This document shows, piece by piece, positions 7,066 through 9,342 of a DNA stretch of 9,342 bases. Origin of the DNA: Thermoplasmata archaeon (GTDB lineage: Archaea; Thermoplasmatota; E2; UBA9212); contig DUKC01000212.1 of NCBI GenBank assembly GCA_013329495.1, positions 1-9,342 of the forward strand. Reading direction: 5' to 3'. A program made the translations under genes and the position numbers. Position 1 is the first letter of the stretch. The number at the start of each line of letters is the position of its first letter. Below the pieces are notes generated by a model, which did not search any database, was not told where the DNA came from, and saw only the letters and a program-made list of their open reading frames with translations.

Positions 7066-8073
7066 TCAGTCGCCTTCCTTCTTTTTTATCCCTGTAATTT
7101 TGTCCTTTTCAAAATCGAGCAGCAGACCCTCTTCTTCGCCATCTGTAATAACATATTTGTGACCCTTGGTTATCCTCCCGCAAACCTCCGCGGATATGGA
7201 AGCATCCCTGAACAATCTGCAAACCTCATCAGAATTTTTTTTACAGGTTACAACAAATCCAATGCCTGGATACAACAACACCCACCTGTTCATGAGAACG
7301 TTTTTTGGTTTTGGTATCCTTGTTATGTCCACCACCGCTCCGACATTGCTGGTCTCAAGTAACATGCCTAAACTTCCTAAAGAACCTGGATTACTTATGT
7401 CTTTGCCAGAGGTTAAAAGGTGCTTGTACGCTAAATCGTTCATTACGGACGTTTGTTTCCTCAGGGTTTTTGAATCTTTAAAAAAGGTAGTATCCCATGC
7501 ATAAGGGAATTTCCGATTGATCCTGCCATCCAGATCAACTGCAAATACAATCTCATCTCCCGGCTGGGCGGTACTGCTGAGTATCACATCCCCTCTTTTC
7601 ACACTGCCCAGAATCGCAATGTCGATTGCAGCGTAGTTGCTGTCCGGGTGCGTGTGCCCACCCACCATAGGCACATCAAACTTTTTTATGGCCATAGCCA
7701 CACCCGCCATCACCTTCCTGTAGGCATTAAAATCTCGAATAGAGACTGTTTCCACCATCGCTAGTGGAGTCCCTCCCATGGCATAGATGTCGTTCACATT
7801 TACCAAAACGGCACAGTACCCGGCAAAAAATGGATCTGCGTTTAAAAAGTCTTCCATTATACCGTCAGTTGCAAGCAGGAGTGTGCTATCTCCGTCACCA
7901 TCGAGGATCACTGCAGCATCTTCACCAAATCCAGCCAATATGTTTGGATTTCTATGCTCCGGAAGAAACTCAATAACGGCAGAGATCATATTTTTTCTAG
8001 TAACGCCCTGGTATCTTCTAACACCCTCTATTATCTGATCTAGAGAAAAATCAGACCCTCCTTTTTTGTTCAA
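7066..8073 (-). CDS. methanogenesis marker protein 2 (AIR synthase/PurM-like)
   Basis: A 335-residue soluble protein of the AIR synthase-related superfamily (PurM, ThiL, HypE, SelD). The ATP-binding features are in order: GFGEDAAVI (about 48-56), a segment with LLATDGIMEDF (66-76), VNVNDIYAMGGTPLAM (91-106) and VPMVGGHTHPDS (134-145). This combination matches methanogenesis marker 2. Relatives phosphorylate or activate small molecules or amide groups; the substrate here is unknown. The start is a TTG at 8071-8073. It is supported by GGAGG at 8081-8085 with a 7-base spacer, and no ATG occurs until well inside the conserved region. It lies 1 base past the open frame of nifB, but a good TATA box at 8119-8128 suggests it can be transcribed separately. 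It is the first of three tightly packed marker genes. Confidence 0.88.
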   Translation of the reverse strand: MNKKGGSDFSLDQIIEGVRRYQGVTRKNMISAVIEFLPEHRNPNILAGFGEDAAVILDGDGDSTLLLATDGIMEDFLNADPFFAGYCAVLVNVNDIYAMGGTPLAMVETVSIRDFNAYRKVMAGVAMAIKKFDVPMVGGHTHPDSNYAAIDIAILGSVKRGDVILSSTAQPGDEIVFAVDLDGRINRKFPYAWDTTFFKDSKTLRKQTSVMNDLAYKHLLTSGKDISNPGSLGSLGMLLETSNVGAVVDITRIPKPKNVLMNRWVLLYPGIGFVVTCKKNSDEVCRLFRDASISAEVCGRITKGHKYVITDGEEEGLLLDFEKDKITGIKKKEGD

Positions 8074-8074
8074 T

Positions 8075-9070
8075 TTATAACCTCCACCAACTCTTTTCTC
8101 TATCTAATACCATTTTTTGTATAAATAGTTTGTTTACGTTTGTAACTGCATATTTTAACTGTATAATTGTATTGTGAACTAACACTGCATCAATCAGTAT
8201 ACACCTGATCCTGTACGTCGTGTCCAGTTTCCCTACGGCATCCGCCCTGCATCGTCTGCAATGCACCATCTGTTTCAAAACTTTTCCACATTCCTCCTGC
8301 TTCTTCTTAAAATCTTCGCGAGTGGGCGGCTTAATATTTGCAAATTTATATTGCGGGATCAGGGGTATGATGTTCTGCATGTAGACTCCCAGTTTTTTCA
8401 CTCTCTTTGCCACCTCTACTATCTGTTCGTCATTTATCCCGGGAATGTATACGGTATTTACCTTGACAACCGTCTTATTTTTAACCGTCCTCTTTATTCC
8501 TTCAAGTTGATTCTCCATAAGCACTCTTGCGCCCTCTTCACCCTTCAACACCTTTCCATGGTGGTTCACGAAAGAATAGATCTTTGCCCCTGTCTTTGGA
8601 TCAATTGCGTTCACAGTTACAGTGAGGTTTCCAACGTCCAATTCTTTCAATATGCTGCTCTTTTCCGGAAGAAGAAGGCCGTTTGTGCTCAAGCATTTCA
8701 TCAAATGGGGAAAGTTTTCTTTGATCAATCTGAGAGTTTCGAATGTTTCTTCATTGTACAGGGGTTCTCCTGGTCCTGCGATCGCAATGACCTTTATGTA
8801 TTGAAATTTTTTTATTGCTTTTCTAACGTAGCCTACGGCCTCTTTCGGAGTGATCACTTTACTGCACACACCAGGTCTGGTTTCATTCACACAGTCAAAA
8901 TCCCTTACACAATAATTGCATTGAATGTTACACTTCGGCGCCACAGGTAGATGCATTCTGCCAAACAGATGGCATGCTTGCTCATCAAAACATGGATGTT
9001 CCTTTATTTTTCTTAGATGAGAGCCATAAAAATCGAGATCAAATGGGGCAGCTTTATTTTCGTCTTTCAT
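8075..9070 (-). CDS. nifB: NifB-like radical SAM protein (iron-sulfur cluster cofactor synthesis)
   Basis: NifB fuses two 4Fe-4S clusters and inserts a SAM-derived carbon to make the 8Fe-9S-C precursor (NifB-co). This 331-codon frame has the radical SAM motif CNIQCNYC (cysteines 47, 51 and 54), the NifB signature HPCFDEQACHLFGRMHLPVAP just before it, RDFDCVNETRPGV after it, and the AGPGEPL and STNG stretches. Candidate ligands for the two substrate clusters are all present: H25, C27, C60, C126 and the C-terminal pair C271/C274 in CRRCRADAVG. As in other archaeal forms there is no NifX-like domain. The start ATG has AAGGA 5 bases before it. The roughly 50 residues after position 280 look unrelated to NifB. 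Adding one base in the GGG at 8231-8233 would instead give GETGHDVQDQVYTD and a stop at 8190-8192, so the long tail is probably the product of a frameshift. Confidence 0.92.
   Translation of the reverse strand: MKDENKAAPFDLDFYGSHLRKIKEHPCFDEQACHLFGRMHLPVAPKCNIQCNYCVRDFDCVNETRPGVCSKVITPKEAVGYVRKAIKKFQYIKVIAIAGPGEPLYNEETFETLRLIKENFPHLMKCLSTNGLLLPEKSSILKELDVGNLTVTVNAIDPKTGAKIYSFVNHHGKVLKGEEGARVLMENQLEGIKRTVKNKTVVKVNTVYIPGINDEQIVEVAKRVKKLGVYMQNIIPLIPQYKFANIKPPTREDFKKKQEECGKVLKQMVHCRRCRADAVGKLDTTYRIRCILIDAVLVHNTIIQLKYAVTNVNKLFIQKMVLDREKSWWRL
8081..8085 (-). promoter_or_regulatory. ribosome binding site deciding a TTG start
   Basis: GGAGG on the minus strand sits 7 bases before the TTG of the marker 2 gene. 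It is the only strong site nearby and fixes this rare start codon. It falls inside the extended nifB frame. Confidence 0.7.
8119..8128 (-). promoter_or_regulatory. TATA box of the marker 2 / marker 4 / marker 11 operon
   Basis: CTATTTATAC on the minus strand is a good archaeal TATA element. A transcription start about 25 bases on, near 8098, would give a leader of about 25 bases holding the GGAGG at 8081-8085 before the TTG. The fit of box, leader and ribosome site is the support. It lies inside the extended nifB frame but would be intergenic if nifB ends at 8190. Confidence 0.55.
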
Positions 9071-9076
9071 TTCATT

Positions 9077-9088
9077 CCTTATTTAAGG
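9077..9088 (-). promoter_or_regulatory. short inverted repeat at the nifB start, possible operator
   Basis: The inverted repeat CCTTA-TT-TAAGG lies a few bases before the nifB start and includes its AAGGA ribosome site. A T-rich TATA-like segment (CTTTATTT, 9104-9111, minus strand) lies about 25 bases further up, so the repeat would cover the transcription start. This is a typical place for a repressor site, but a 5-base arm is short and may be chance. Confidence 0.25.
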
Positions 9089-9158
9089 CAGATAGATAGA
9101 AGGAAATAAAGATTGCCCTTTTTTAGCAAACATTCCAAGTCAAGCATCCGTTGTCCTG

Positions 9159-9342
9159 TTATCTTCCCGTTATTTCCTCCAGCTTTTTGCCCTTTGTCTC
9201 CGGAGCAAAATATAGTGCTATGAGCATTGGTACCCATGCAAGGCACAATATGGACAAGGCAGAAGCAAGGCCTATATACACCGCCATAAAGCCGCAGATC
9301 GCTGGAATGAACGAGCTAAAAATACGCCCCGTCTGGTTTGCC
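9159..9342 (-). CDS. major facilitator superfamily transporter, C-terminal end (partial)
   Basis: Only the last 60 codons are inside the window; the rest lies beyond position 9342. The visible part shows a polar loop (ANQTGRIFSSF), two membrane segments (about PAICGFMAVYIGLASAL and ILCLAWVPMLIALYF) and then APETKGKKLEEITGR before a TAA. PETKGK-LEEI is the hallmark that follows the last helix in sugar-porter-type and related major facilitator proteins. The frame runs open to the edge. It is followed by 88 bases and then nifB on the same strand, with no clear T-run terminator between. The substrate cannot be told from this end. Confidence 0.85.
   Translation of the reverse strand, partial: ANQTGRIFSSFIPAICGFMAVYIGLASALSILCLAWVPMLIALYFAPETKGKKLEEITGR

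Noticed and set aside
8261..8950. A 229-codon open frame on the plus strand inside nifB
   Set aside because: It is antisense to a clearly conserved NifB coding region, has a cysteine/phenylalanine-rich low-quality sequence typical of a mirrored frame, and lacks a ribosome site.
1..9342. CRISPR array, tRNA, rRNA or insertion sequence with terminal repeats
   Set aside because: I saw no regularly spaced repeats, no tRNA-like cloverleaf with the usual conserved bases, no rRNA stretches and no transposase with flanking inverted repeats.

Overview
The window looks like the chromosome of a methane-metabolising archaeon (a methanogen or an anaerobic methanotroph). The reasons are a three-gene run of methanogenesis-marker families (marker 2, marker 4/MtxX and marker 11), a short NifB without a NifX domain, a DUF2111 gene of the kind found in methanogens, archaeal TATA boxes placed about 25 bases before starts, and GGAGG/GGTGA ribosome sites. 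I cannot fix the order or genus from the sequence. Most of the window is around 40% G+C; the symporter gene in the middle is clearly richer.

Layout. (1) Positions 17-2695, minus strand: a complete ABC importer operon of the nitrate/taurine/sulfonate (NitT/TauT) type, read as binding lipoprotein, then permease, then ATPase. The binding protein appears circularly permuted: the second half of the usual fold comes first and the first half comes last. (2) Positions 2696-3605: an A+T-rich stretch with two palindromic TATA boxes in opposite orientations, a possible gene remnant, a 46-codon small gene with a strong ribosome site, and a DUF2111 gene whose start is separated from its body by a one-base frame change in a run of ten A. 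(3) Positions 3800-5218, plus strand: a sodium:solute symporter of higher G+C, ending 15 bases from the convergent marker genes. (4) Positions 5234-9070, minus strand: nifB, then marker 2, marker 4 (MtxX) and marker 11. The three marker genes touch or nearly touch and have their own TATA box. (5) Positions 9159-9342, minus strand: the last 60 codons of a major-facilitator transporter.

How the genes fit together. NifB makes a carbide-containing 8Fe-9S cluster for nitrogenase. The methyl-coenzyme M reductase activation complex has been reported to hold nitrogenase-like complex iron-sulfur clusters. No nifH, nifD or nifK is visible here, so nifB beside marker genes suggests a role in cofactor supply for methanogenesis enzymes rather than, or as well as, nitrogen fixation; this is inference. 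The nifB open frame itself seems to have lost one base near its end, because a one-base shift restores a shorter, more NifB-like C-terminus and frees a clean promoter region for the marker genes. The most unusual items are the permuted binding protein and the two apparent single-base frame changes.
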